Assembly: GCA_033060915.1 (NCBI GenBank)
Contig: CM065377.1
Span: forward strand, 36,542,683 to 36,606,682
Direction: 5' to 3'
Length of the DNA: 64,000 nt
Source of the DNA: Euryodendron excelsum
Taxonomy: Eukaryota > Streptophyta > Magnoliopsida > Ericales > Pentaphylacaceae
In this document: one piece after another, positions 36,334-48,329 of the stretch
Layout: each line of letters opens with the position of its first letter
Position numbering within the stretch: position 1 is the first letter of the stretch
Notes under the pieces: model-generated
The model's input: the letters and a program-made list of their open reading frames with translations, nothing else
Told to the model about the DNA's origin: nothing
Database searches by the model: none
Position numbers and translations under genes: made by a program

Positions 36334-36419
36334 GGGTAAATTACATTGACCTCCCTTCAACATTTATAAAAATACAAGTACCTCTCACAACATTTCAAAA
36401 TTACAGCGACCTCCATTAC
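36334..36419 (+). repeat. MULE left terminal inverted repeat
   Basis: Opens GGGTAAATTACATTGACC and is matched in reverse complement by about 37858-37943, with roughly a dozen mismatches in 81 aligned bases. Confidence 0.92.
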
Positions 36420-36833
36420 TTTATTAATTTTGTTAACAAATTTTTCATTCCGTTGGTCAACGTTGGTTGACCAAACGGAAAACTTGACGAGAGCATAGTA
36501 ATATCTTCTTAATTACTATTTTACCCTTACCCATATCAAAATAAAGAAATAATATCCCCTAATCATATTTGTTTGCACTCTCCCTCTACCGGTAGAGTTT
36601 AGAAGAGGCTCTAGCATAAAAAAAAAAAAAAAAACCCAGCAGCAGCTAATCCGACGTTTGAACATGTTTAGGGTTTTACGATACAAGAAATAGCCAACAA
36701 TTACTTGCAGAAAGAAAAAAAAATGTCAGTACAAATCATTGACTCAGTTATGTATAAAAATGCCCTAAAATCTTGGAAACTCGATATAACATAGATGGAC
36801 TTACGTTCTTTAGCGCCATTGACCTTGTGTGTA

Positions 36834-37361
36834 ATTGGATCAAGCCAATTCAGATTCCCTACGGATGTATTCATTGAGGAGAGGTCCGATTTCGCCAGGT
36901 GTTCTTGGGGATTGTGAAAGATTCTCGACTACCATTTCCGCAGCAGTTTCTTCACCAGTCGCCAGAAAATTTCGTTGGGGCAGTAACACCTCTCGAACCC
37001 TAGACGAGCCTTGTCGCAGAGGACATCACACCACTTGTCGAACAGTTGGGGCGGCACGAAGGATCGGCAAGAGAGAGGATCCAACAACTGCTTGCAGTTC
37101 AAGCCCAGGCATTTGACGTCGGCGACGTGGTCTTCTTCGACCTTAACTTGGATATTCTTGGTCACGCAATCTACGCAAAAATAGGTGAAAACACAGCTCC
37201 TTGTTCCTGAATTTCTTGTTCGATAACATGGGTTCGATGCATATTTCGCAAGTGAAGGCTGAGACTTCCGATTCCTCTGCTCCTGCTCCTGCTTCTGCTT
37301 CTGGCTCCGCCGCTGCCAGTGGTGGCTCTTATTGGGGTTTCTTTGACTCTGTGTTGCCCAT
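36834..37361 (-). pseudogene. Captured RBR-type E3 ubiquitin ligase fragment
   Basis: The minus strand starts with ATG at 37361 (MGNTESKKPQ), hits a stop, and reads on in the same frame through an Ala/Glu-rich stretch to FTCEICIEPMLSNKKFRN and LCFH, the first zinc-binding part of an RBR RING1. A one-base insertion in a T run (about 37180) shifts frame. The next frame gives the CVDC pair, then TKNIQVKVEEDHVADVKC, LNCKQLLDPLSCRSFVPP and FDKWCDVLC…GFERCYCPN, matching plant RBR (ARIADNE/RNF144-like) RING1 to inter-RING sequence. Similarity ends after CYCPN. A different open frame from there (RNFLATGEE…, to 36834) could be another captured piece. The IBR and RING2 domains needed for ligase activity are absent. 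Confidence 0.82.
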
Positions 37362-37460
37362 TGTGAAGTTGTTAAGTATTGAATGATGGGTTTAGTCTAG
37401 AGAGAGAAATATAGATCTGGTATATTTATGTGTGGATATGTGTATATATAAGCTTGGTAG
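37362..37460 (-). promoter_or_regulatory. Captured promoter and 5' leader of the RBR gene piece
   Basis: On the minus strand, upstream of the ATG at 37361, lies a TATA-like TATATATA (about 37444-37452) followed by a CT-rich leader (TTTCTCTCTCTAG) and AACAACTTCACA before ATGG. Spacing fits a plant core promoter and short 5' UTR, suggesting the capture included the gene's promoter end. Confidence 0.5.
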
Positions 37461-37857
37461 GGGCAAATGTCGGTTGGAGGCAGAGGCGAAGGTGTGCGGG
37501 TGGGATGTTTGGCGGCGGAAAGGGAGGATGGAAGGCTGGGCCACTGTGAAGGGGTGAGGGAAGGTTGCACGGCAGCAAGGAACGGTGGTGGGGCTGTGGC
37601 CTGTGCAGTTATGGTGAATGGTGGGGAATGGCTGTGGGGGTGGTGGAGAGCAGGGGCGTTTCAAACCAAGCCGTCGCTGCCACCGTTGTTGCAGCAAATG
37701 GGGAAAAAAATGGGAGAAAATAAGAAGGAAGAAGAAAATAAAAAAAAATGAGAAATTTTATAATATATATTTTGTTAGATGTAAAAGAAATGTTTGAAGT
37801 ATAAGGCTAATAAGGTAATTTGGCACTTCCGTTAGGTTCCGTTTTCTCATATCTCTA

Positions 37858-37943
37858 ACAAGCGAGGTCAATATAATATTGAAATGTTGTGGGAGGTCCT
37901 TGTATTTTCATAAATGTTAAAGGAAGGTCTGTGTAATTTACCC
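37858..37943 (-). repeat. MULE right terminal inverted repeat
   Basis: On the minus strand it opens GGGTAAATTACACAGACC and matches the left repeat. It is followed by the second AAAATATAA target copy. Confidence 0.92.
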
Positions 37944-39114
37944 AAAATATAAATGAAATCCTAATCAGAAGGTAGAGAACGATTTTGAAGAACAAAAGGA
38001 GTTGGAAAGAAAGAAACAAGCAGGGAATAAATTTCTAAAAGTCGGCTTCTCTAAAGTAGGGAGTTGGCATCTCTAAAAGTCAACTTAGGAATAAATTTCT
38101 TGATGAGAAAATCCTAATCACAAGGCAAAGAACGTTCTAGAAGAACAAAAGGAGTTGGAAAGAAAGAAGAAAGCAGAGAATAGAAGTTAAATTGCCAAAG
38201 GTGATCATTGGTCTTTCAAAATCCCACAAGTGGTAATGTTTGAGCCATTATACCCTTTCATTTATAAACCCCTTAACCTAGTCTACGTTACATCCAAATT
38301 AAAGTCCTCTCTAATCAAAGAAAATTGTTTAGTCCAAATAAGCCTGAACAATACCAAGACAAGTAGGATGAGAAAGGAGAACTGGGGAAGAATGCAGGGG
38401 TAATCTCATTCTCCAAATGTGCTCAGATGATTTTGGTTTAAATAACCCACTAAAAGAAAATTTTTGAGCCTAAATATCTCTTTATTTCTCCCAACCCCTA
38501 AACCCAGCCTACATTACGGTCCTAAAAGAAGTTTTCTCAGATTAAGGGCCAAGCTGTTTTCGCTCTGCAGAGGCATGCGAGTTGTCGCTCAAGCCATGTT
38601 AGCATTTTGGAAATCTAAGAGAGAAAACCAAGTGAGGTAAAAAAAACTCCAAATAGCAACCTTGTAGAAAGTAGGGATAAGATAATAGATGGCAAACCAA
38701 AAGGTCAAGATCCCTAGAGAATGGTACAAATGCTATCACACCCTAATGAGAATGGGACAAAACCGAGTAGGGCAGAATCCTAGAAGGAAAATAGAATCCC
38801 GAGAGTATGGGCCCTGGAGCAATCCTGGAACATTCTTCGTAAATAGCCTATATACATATAGTCCTAGTGCATCCATGACATGTATAACCTGTACATCAAT
38901 TAAATTCCTGTGTAATTTGTATCTATTCATGCATTCATAAAAAAAATAGGACATGCATTCAATTCTATTTCTGTATATACATTTATCAAAAAGTATGACA
39001 TGCATTTAATTCCATTCCTATATGTGTATTCATAAAAAAGTATAAACATGCATTCATCGCTTTACCTGTGTATTTTTAGAATTAGCACAAATAAACTATT
39101 TTTGCACAAAAATT

Positions 39115-39116
<2 letters not shown>

Positions 39117-39166
<50 letters not shown>
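39117..39166. repeat. (CT)n microsatellite
   Basis: About 24 CT units lie inside element D's internal region, where element A has only a short CT run (near 2970). Confidence 0.97.
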
Positions 39167-39170
<4 letters not shown>

Positions 39171-39931
39171 TAAATAGGAAACAAGGAACAAGGTAAAGTA
39201 CAAAAATAAACTCAAAAGTCACCCCCGTGACCAAGCAACCTCAGACATCTCCAACACCGATACCCGCCTCAGAAAGTTCAAACTGCTACAGCCGACAAGA
39301 AACAGAGAATCGGATAACAACCCACCCTTGACCTCCCAATTAACTTTGATTAAACATTGAAACCTAAGACAGTGCCCCACCCTACACCTCCCTTCTAAAT
39401 TAGTTGACGCATTCAAAACAAACCAGCCAAAGGTGACCTCACTCCTCCTAGAAGTCAACTTAAGAGAAGTCTTCCCCCTCTAGAGACATGTCAACAAGAA
39501 TCTTACCATATCTGCCCAAAACCAGAACTCAACAACCAAGCCAACACTCTGCATTTGAACTCCAAAAGATCCTGACCAAAGATGAACCAATGTCCTCTCC
39601 TTTAAATTTCAAGGCAAGAGATTCACAAGCATGAAGAAATCTCCCATGGCGCCCCACACTCAGTTTTGTTGAGAAGCCGCCCATAATTGGTCACACGATC
39701 TCCAAGGCCTAGCACCTCGTCCTCAGCATCCATCTCCTCCTCAAAGGCTAGCTCGACTCGAGAGAAGGGATCGAGTAGAGGCCTACTCCCCCTCCTGCTC
39801 TGGCTAGAAGATGCCCGATTAGCTAATCTCTAGCTACCTCGAGAACGACTAGAGCTACCCACCAAATCTGTACGAGCCTCCTTTTGGGATCAGTGTCTCC
39901 TCTCAGAACCATCGTCACCTGTGTCTGCCAT
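39160..39931 (-). pseudogene. Antisense ORF remnant of element D
   Basis: ATG at 39931 on the minus strand begins MADTGDDGSERRH, then a stop, then SQKEARTDLVGSSSRSRGS. This aligns with element A's MVDAEDDGSEGGRRSGKAAWTD at 4075. Downstream the frame has many stops and I cannot see the plant-mobile-domain-like block found in A. It shows the antisense ORF was an ancestral feature of the family and has decayed independently in each copy. Confidence 0.55.
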
Positions 39932-42407
39932 CCTGAAAGGTATATCAAGGTAAGAATATTAAAATATGGTATATACAATAAAAAAGATAAGGGGTATAAA
40001 AATGAAAATGAATGAAAAGATGAAAATGAAAGGAAGAAAATGATTCTCAAAAAGTTCCTCAACTTTTCCTCCAAAAATCCTTTTTCAAAATCAGTTTTCA
40101 AAAGGTTTTCTAATTTTTCCTTTCAAAAATTTATTCTCAAAATCAATTTCAAAATTAAATTTCAAAAGTTTTAGTCAAAATCCATTTCAAAGCTTTTCTA
40201 ATCCTCTTCTACAAACGATTTCTATCCCAACCAAGCTTCGAGATTTTCTAAAAACTCTTTCTCTCAAAAAGTCGTAGTCAAAATAAACCCTTAGAGATTT
40301 TCAAGGTCCCAATCCTCAAAAACGCTTTCTTTCCGAAATTTCTATCAAATCAAAAACTTTTCTAAACTCTCCTATTCAAGGTCCTTATCATTTCAAAGTA
40401 TTCTAAAATCCAAAGTCTATTTTTCAAGGTTTCTTGAGTTTTTCCTCAAAGGTTTTATTTAAAATTCATTTTCAAAAATTTTCCTAAGTTTTCTTTCAAA
40501 GAGTTTTTCTAAAAGACCCCCTGAGTTTTTCAAGGTCTTCTCTGTCAAAAAGACCCCATTCTTAAAAGTTTTATATCTGTTTCCTTCATAAAGGTTTTTT
40601 AAAATTCTCTAACTCCTTCCTTAATTTAAAAAAAAAAAAAGAAAATTTTTTTTCTTTAAGCCAAAATGAATTTTCTACACATTTTGTCTTTAAAAGTTCA
40701 AGTTTTGAGTCAAAATAAATTTTTTTACACATTTTGTCTATCAAAAATTCAAGTTTTAAGTCAAAATGAATTTGCTATACATTTTGTCTTCAAAGATTTC
40801 CAGTTTCAAGTCAACATGAATTTCCTATACATGTTGCTTTCAAAAGATTTTCAATTTCAAGTCAAAATGAATTTTCTACACATTTTTTCTTCAAAAAAGT
40901 CAATTTCAAGTCAAAGCAAATTTTCTATACGTTTTGTCTAAGTTTCAAATCAAAATAATTTCTAATTCAAAATCAAAAGTTCATTTCAATATAAATCTCA
41001 AAAAATTTTCAATCAAAGTCTATCTCAAGTTTCTTCCTCAAAAAGAGCTTTATTCCAATCAAGGTTTTTAAAACTTCTTCCTCCAAAAAGTCTTTTTCAA
41101 AATCAATTCCTAAAACTTCCCAAGTTTTCAATCTTCCAAAATTCTTATCAAATTCTAAGTTTTCCAAATTCTAAGTCCATTTTCAAACCTTCTAAAAAAT
41201 TTTCTCAAAAGTTTCTTTGAAAAATTCTTCCTAAGTTTTTCCATAAATAGTTTTAAGCCTCCCCAAGTTTCTCGGGACCTTCTCTACCAAAAAGACTCCT
41301 CCCTCAAAAGTTTTATATCTTTGCCCTTCAAAAAGATTTCATTTCAAAGAATTCTCTAACCATTTCCTTAATTTCAAAAAATTTCGACAGAGTTTCGTTT
41401 AAAAAAATACCCCTAAAACGCCCACAACACTTCAACAAAACACAAATAATGCACTTCGTAATATTATAGTCACATAATACCAACAAACATAGAAGAATCT
41501 GTGCCCATTTTCAACATTTTTGAAATTTCAAAGACATGTTCTAATTTTCAAGATTGTTGCAAAAGTTTTTCAAAACCACTTCAAATGTTTTCTAAAATAT
41601 TCTCACATTTTTTTGGGGATTAAAGTTAGATATTTCTATTATTTTCTAATTCTCTTTATTTTTCGACCTATTTTTTTATTTTTCAAAAAATCAAAAATTT
41701 ACAAAGTTTTCAAAAAATCACGAAATTGCCTAGAGCGGTTAAATACATTTTTCTAAGGCACTTAGTATAAAAATCTACCCGAAAAATCCAATACCTAAGG
41801 CTGTAGGAGCAAATCTCCAATTCCTGTAAAAACCCTCTTTATACCAATTGTCCAAAACTACCCAAATTCAATCAAAAAAGCATCAAAATGCAAAAATAAC
41901 TCCACTAGAGTGTTCAAAACATGTCAAAGTATTAATTTTGACTATTTATACGACTTAAACAGAGTTCTATATATCAAAATCAACAAAAAATAAAATTCAC
42001 CTCTTTGAGTTCTTTGGCAAACCCTTCTTCTCCAACGATTATTCCGGCGACGGTGACCATTTCCGGGACTTCCCCAACGTTCCCCAAAGTCACTCCTTCA
42101 ATGCACAAAGCTAAACACTTGAAATCCCACACAATTTCTCTCTCAAAATCTTGTAAATTGCAAGCTTCATATCTAAAGTTTGCAGGTTTTATTCCCAGAA
42201 CCTTGTGCCACTACTAGTGGCGCTAGTATCAAAATTCGGGCAATTTTGCCCTTTTTCCCGCTAAAGCCCTATTTCAAACGCCCTCTTTGGTCGGATATTC
42301 ATTTTTAAAGATCCAGTCTTCAAAAAGTTTCTACGTTCGTCCCTCCGATCACCTCGTGGTAAACATGGGACTCCTACTTTATCGTTTTCTACCTTCATCA
42401 AGCAAAG

Positions 42408-42427
42408 ACAAAAAAAAAAGGGGCAGC
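42408..42427 (+). other. Polypurine tract of element D
   Basis: An A-rich then GGGGCAGC tract directly precedes TGTAAGCACTCC, the start of the 3' LTR, and matches element A's tract at 5385-5404. It primes plus-strand synthesis in this element class. Confidence 0.75.
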
Positions 42428-42994
42428 TGTAAGCACTCCACTTTTGCCCGCTCGGCAATCTCTAGTCCGACTGGACTCACAATCAAACCAACACAAACAC
42501 ATTCAAGTCAAAATCAACTTTCTACTTTCAATCCAATCAATCAATCGTTTTGCAGGCTCAATAGACCCAACTGAGGCAAAATGACCAAAATGCCCTTGTG
42601 GTATTATTTGTTCCTATTCCAGTTGGCACGTTTACCTAGAAACGGTAAGTCCCCTTTTCAATCTCAAATCAAATTTGGCACGCCTTTCGAGAAAGTTGAT
42701 CCCTCAAGTAGTAAGACCATCCAGTCTGGCATGGTTTTTGAGAAAACTCTTCAGAACGGTAAGTCCCTTTAAACTCGTCAATTGGGACGGAACTCAAGTC
42801 CCTGAGATGGTCAAACAGTCCACCTTTGGCGCTTGCTAGCCAGCTAATGAAGAATATCTGTTATTTAATACGTCTTTTGAGAAAGTTGATTCCTCAAACG
42901 ATAAGTCCACATAGCAGCTTCTTAAGATTAGGCAATCTCCGGAATGAACGCGCACCATCAAAGTGGTGGAAACAATTGCAAACATCGCAACCAT

Positions 42995-45900
42995 TGTAAG
43001 CACCCCATTTTTGACCGCTCGGCAGTCTACGCTCCGTCCAGACTTGTACTCAAGTCAATATGGACGTATTCTAATCGAAACCAACTCTCTAAGTCCAAAT
43101 CCCATCTGTCCATCGCTTCGCGGGTTCACCAGGCCCAAATAAAGGCAAAATGACCAAAATGCCCTTAGGGGCATTGTCCTTTCCAATTCCAATTCCAACC
43201 CCTCTCTCGAGACAGTTGATTCCTCGATACGGTAAACCTATTCCAAAACAGGCATGTCTTTCCGAAGACGGTAAGTCCCCTTTCCAATTCCAATCCCTCT
43301 CTCGAGACAGTTTATTCCTCGAGACGGTTCCAAATCAGGCACATCTTTCCGAAGACGATAAGTCCCCTTTCCAAATCTAACCCTTCTCTCGAGACAGTTT
43401 ATTCCTCGAGACGGTTCCAAATCATGCACGTCTTTTCGAAGGCGATAAGACCCCTTTCCAATTTCAATCCCTCTCTCTCGACAGTTTATTTCTCGAGACG
43501 GTCTGGCACGTTTTTTGAAAAAAATCTCTTCGAAACGGTAAGTCCCTTTAAACCTGTCGACCGGGACGAGACCCCAAGTCCCCTTGATGGTAGAACAGTC
43601 CACCTTTAGCACCTGCTAGCCTGCCAATGCAGAAATGTCCGTTTAGGCACGCCTTTTGAGAAAGTTGACTTCTCAGGCGCTAAGTCCCTTTAGCAGCTTC
43701 CCAAGGTCAGGCAGTCTCAGGAATGATCGTGAACCGTCAGAGTAGCGGAAATACTCGCAAACAGGTCGATATAAGAAATTACCAACAAACCCCTGTATCA
43801 CGCGACCGTCGTCAGACTGGCAGAAACACTCAAAACCCAGGTCAATACCGGTGCCTGCTAGCCCACTTCGGTGAAAAATGACCAAACTGCCCCTTGGGCC
43901 TTTTCTGAGACTTTCTGGTCAAGATGACCATTTTACCCCTAGGCATCCAAACGCCCCGGGGACCACACCGACTCTGGGTATCAAACCAGTAACTTCCCAA
44001 GAATACTTCTTATAGTATTCCCAGCCTTTCTTTATCCTTTCGGATCATTCCAAGTCAGTTCCGGCAAACCCAGTACAAAATGACCGTTTTGCCACTGGTG
44101 GGCCGGTCACCTTTTCCGACCACACCGGCTTTGGGTATCAAACCGGTAACTTCCTGGGAATACTTCTTATAGTATTCTCGACCTTTCTTTATCCTCCCGG
44201 ATCATTCCGAGTCAGTTCCGGCAAACCCGGTGTGAAATGACCATTTTGCCCCTGGTGGGTCGGTCACCTTTTCCGACCACACCGGCTTTGGGAATCAAAC
44301 CAGCAACCTTTGGGAACATTCTGAGTAATGTTTCCAAATCTCGAGTCTTCTTCCGGGATGGTCCGAGTCCGTCCCGGCAGCTTCCCGATCCGATTGACCG
44401 TTTTGCCCTTAAAGGCCTGGTCAACCCTTCTGACACATCCTACCCTCATTTTTCAAGCCAAATACCTCCGAGACGCTGTTCTAAGTGTTCCTGCTCTTTT
44501 CCAGCCTTCCGGGCCATTGCCGGTCCCTTAAATTATTCCTAGACTTTCCGGAGTCACTCCTAGTGAAGTCAGGCTAAAAATTGCATGGTAGTCACTAGTA
44601 TAGGCGCCCAAATCTAGTCAAAGATACATTGCTTGCCGACCTTAAACATTTCCTAAATAGCTGGCGCCACTAGTAGTGGTGCCAAGCCAAAAAATGGCCT
44701 GGCGCCACTAGGAGTGGCACCAGTGTAATGTTTGGCCTGGCGCCACTGTAACAGGCACCAGTGCATTCCTTTCTCTATAAATACAGAGCCTCTTCCAGTG
44801 TGAAAGGGGTACGCAAACTTAGTCTAAAAATACCAATATTCGATATACAGAACTCGAACACTTCCTAAACCCTAGCTTCCTTAGGTTTTCCAAACCCTAG
44901 CCACCATATACTAAACCCTAGCCTTATATACACTTCTATACACCCTCACACACTTATACACTAGCCTCCAACCCTCCTTTGAAGACTTAAAGAGCTGCAA
45001 TCTGAAGTTTGGAGATTGAAGACAACTCTTGAGGATTGAAGACGAAGATCAAGACGAAGATCGAAGACAAGCAAGGCCCGCAAAATAAACAAGACACAAG
45101 GTAGGCTTTCGTTTTACGTTTTTGCACTCCCCCCTCTCTCTTCTCTCTCCTAACCCACTTGGGTTTTCTTTATTTTAATCCCTCATCTCTTTCCCCCCCT
45201 TTCTTTGCTTGCTTGAAACAAGGGGACTCCCGGTCCATGCGTAGGATTAGACTATCAGAGGGTTACCGTGTCGGGGGTCTTTCAGGCTCTTTTAGGCTAA
45301 CCGAAGACCACGTGGATTCTGCCCCCTTGATTATGTGGTGAAGCCTTAACCTTGTATGTTCACGACTCAAAACTTGCATTGTGCATATCATGATCTTACA
45401 TCTTCCAACAAATCATTTTCAAACTCGTTTTCAAAATTTGCATTAAACTTGTTTTTAAAATTGCATCAAAATTTCCTTTTCAAAACTTGTTTTTAAAATC
45501 ACAATCCTAGGGTGATTCTAGCCTTTCCATGGCTAAGGTTGCTTTAGGAAAGTGTTACATTTAAAGTGACTTTTATGGTCCATATTTTCAACCCTTGTTG
45601 TTTTCAAAACCACTTTCTTAAAGTGGTTCTAGCCTTCTTACGGTTAAAATCGCTTTAAGAATGTGAGATGTTTCTATACTTTCCAAAAAACTCTATTTTT
45701 AAAAATCTCTTTTCCTAAAACCTCTGCTTTCAACATGCTTTCTAAAAACTCTCCTTTCTAAAGTTATTTTCAAAAACTCCCTCCAAAAATCTATTTTTCA
45801 AAACTTCTCTTTTTAAACTCCTTTCCAAAATGCTCTCTTCAAGGTCCACTTTCCAAAAACATTCCCTAGGTTTCCTTCTTAGAAAAACCTCTTCCTAAAT

Positions 45901-48329
45901 CTCTTTCTTAAAAATCTCTTTCTTAAAAATCTCTTTCTAAAAAACTCCTCACTAGGATCTCTTTCCAAAAACTCTTTCTCCTCAAAATTCACTTTCTAAA
46001 AACACTCCCTAAATTCACTTTCCAAAAACTCTCTCCAACAATCTCTTTCCAAAAATCTTTCTAAAAAACTCTCTTCCCAAATTCTTCCCTCTAGAAACTC
46101 CTCTTTAGGATTTCCTTCCAAAAACTTATTTCTAAAAACACACTTTCCAAAAATTTCTTTCCTTAGAGCCCAAGTCAAGCCTTAGAGCTAACAATTAGGA
46201 AATCCTAATTTTCTTTCCAAAAACATGGTTTTCAAAATTGCCTTGAAACCTAGGTTTCCAAAACCTCTTGTTTTCTACATCAAAACTACACATATTTCCA
46301 AAACTTATTGTCTACGTCAAAACTATAGCCTTCCAAGTCTAAGATTTCTAGAAACTTCCTTTTCCAAATCCTTGTTAAATCAAATCTTCCCGTTTAGGAA
46401 ACTAGATCCTGTCTTCCGTTTTTGGAAACAAAATCAAACCTTCCCTTTTAGAATCAAAATCTAAATCTTTCCTAATTCAACTCTCTTCTAATTTCCTACC
46501 TTCCTAAACCACAAGTTTCCTAAAACTTTCAAATCTTTCCTTAAACATTAAGCTTCCAAATCTTTCCTAATTCAACCCTTTCCTAACTCTATCCCTTTCC
46601 CAACTCTATCCCTTTCCCAAATCTTAACCTTCCAAATCTAAGTTTTCAAACCTTTTCTAAACTCAAATCTTTCCTAATCTCAAGATTTTCTAAAACTCAA
46701 ACTCTAAAACTTTCTAAATTTCAAATCTTTCCAAATTCAAAACTTTCTTAAGTTAAAACTTTCTAAACCCAAATGTTTCCAAAATCCTAACTTTCTAAAT
46801 TTCAAAATCTTTTCAATTCCAAAACTTTCTAAGTTAAAAACTTTCTTAAGTTGAGACTTTCTAAATCTAAAACTTTCTAAATTCTAAACTTTCTTAAAAC
46901 TTCAAATCTTTCCAAATCTAAAACTTTCTAAACTTGAAATTTTCTTATTTTCAAAACTTCCTTATTTTCAAAACCTTTCCTCTTTCAAAACCTTTCTTAA
47001 GTTGAAACTTTCTTAATTCAAACATTTTCTAAATCTTTCCTAATTTAAAATCTTTCTAAATTCTAAGCTTTCCAAATTCAAAACTTTTTTAACTTGAAAC
47101 TTTCCTAAACCTAAAACCTTCCTAAGATGAACGTTTCCTAATTCGAAACTTTCCTGAAACAAAACTTTTCTAAAATGACACTTTCCTATTTTGGAATTTT
47201 CCTAATCCGAATCTTTCCAAAATTCCAAGCTTCCCTAATCTTCCAAGTCCAAGTATTCAAGTCAATTCTTCTCTAAAGTCTTTCCAAGTCAAATCCAAGC
47301 CTTCTTTTCTAAGTCTCAAGTCTTTCTAGATTTCCTAAAACCAAGTCTTTCCAAATCAAATCTTTTCAAATCTTCCAATCAAAGTTCAATCTCTCAATCT
47401 TCCAATCCAATTTCTAATTCAATCTCTTTCTTCCAATCAACTCTTCTATTCTCAATCGGACTCTTGTTCGAACTACGACTGACCTGATTCCTCCAAAAGG
47501 ATACGTAGGCAACCCTCAGGAGTGCGGTCATAACATTTTTCAAATTTCCAATTCCACAACTTCTTTCAAATTTTAAATTCCACAACATTTTGCAAATCTC
47601 AAATTCCACAACATGTTTCAAATTTCTATTTCTATAACTTTTTTCCAATCTCCAATCCCACAACATTTTTCAAGTTTCTAATTCCATAACTCTTTTCAAA
47701 TCTCTTTTCAATTCCAATTTCAAATCTCTTCTAAAATCAAATCAAATTCTCCTTTTCAAATCTATTTCCAAATCAAGTCTCTTTTCTTGCACTTGCATAT
47801 CATGCATTGTATTTTTAAATATTATTTTCTAAAGTGGATAGGATTGAACATTAGTTAGTTAAAGACTCTCATAGGTGAATCTAGGGTAGATTGATATGTA
47901 GGTACCGAAAGGGCGGGGTAGGGTGATGGCTTAGTGCGTCTTCCCTACACGTAACCAACCTCCGAACCTAAATCACTGATTTCAAACACCAAAAGGAGTT
48001 ATTTTCAAAAAGGGCTTAAATGTTTTTCAAAGGTTGTCAAACAACCTGTTTTCCTTAAAAACCCTTTCTTGAGGTGATATTTTCAAATTCTTTTTCAAAA
48101 ACCCTAAATATAGTCTTCAGATTATTCTTAATTTTTAGGTGACCTAACTCACCTTAATCAAGTTAGGTGGCGACTCCAAACTTTTTTCCAAAAGCCCTTT
48201 ATTCAAATCTATTTTCAATTCAAACCTAGTCGCACTTATTCTTTTAGGATGGTGAACTCTAACGAGAGAGTATAGTATTTTTTCTGCTTGTGTGAGTATT
48301 TCTCGAGTGTGAAAAATCTAGGCGCGACA
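42995..48329 (+). mobile_element. Solo LTR H (5.34 kb) nested in D's 3' LTR
   Basis: It runs from TGTAAGCACCCC to AGGCGCGACA, flanked by ACCAT (42990-42994) and ACCGT (48330-48334). Host sequence reads through as CATCGCAACC…GTCAGAGTGG, as in D's 5' LTR near 23672. There is no internal region. It is very like G: 38-bp palindromic units at 44663, 44701 and 44739, TATA at 44775, donor-like AAGGTAGG near 45098, G-poor tract, island at 47453 and hairpin at 48142. Confidence 0.92.
44663..44759 (+). repeat. 38-bp palindromic units upstream of TATA in LTR H
   Basis: GGCGCC-starting dyads at 44663, 44701 and 44739 have exact 38-bp spacing, and the TATA box is at 44775. The arrangement matches LTR G base for base in spacing. 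Confidence 0.92.

Larger units (their letters stand above)
36334..37943. mobile_element. Pack-MULE: non-autonomous Mutator-like transposon
   Basis: Terminal inverted repeats of about 80-85 bp begin GGGTAAATTACA (36334-~36419 and ~37858-37943, about 85 percent identical by eye). They are flanked by perfect 9-bp target duplications AAAATATAA (36325-36333 and 37944-37952), the Mutator hallmark. The 1.6-kb element encodes no transposase. Its interior is GC-richer than its surroundings and carries a piece of an RBR ubiquitin ligase gene (36930-37361, minus) and a G-rich segment of unknown origin (about 37460-37700). Element A's homologous region lacks it, so it inserted into D after the two copies separated. 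Confidence 0.93.
33174..42427 (+). mobile_element. Internal region of element D, non-coding
   Basis: This region between the primer site and the polypurine tract is 9.25 kb, or about 7.6 kb without the Pack-MULE. I find no gag or pol motif. From about 34806 it is homologous to 1-5404 of element A. The first 1.6 kb contains a duplicated leader block (about 33990-34280 and 34760-35060). The 3' third is AT-rich simple sequence (about 39960-41990) plus an antisense ORF remnant at 39160-39931. The element must have depended on proteins from a relative. Confidence 0.8.

Noticed and set aside
37392..37751. Pro/His-rich or Gly-rich frames in the MULE interior
   Set aside because: Both strands are open through G-rich sequence with no recognisable domain; it may be a captured non-coding or divergent fragment, but a protein is unsupported.
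42428..42994. Independent insertion of an LTR at 42428 and at 5405
   Set aside because: Both are preceded by the same purine tract and homologous internal sequence, so they are internal/LTR junctions, not insertion sites.
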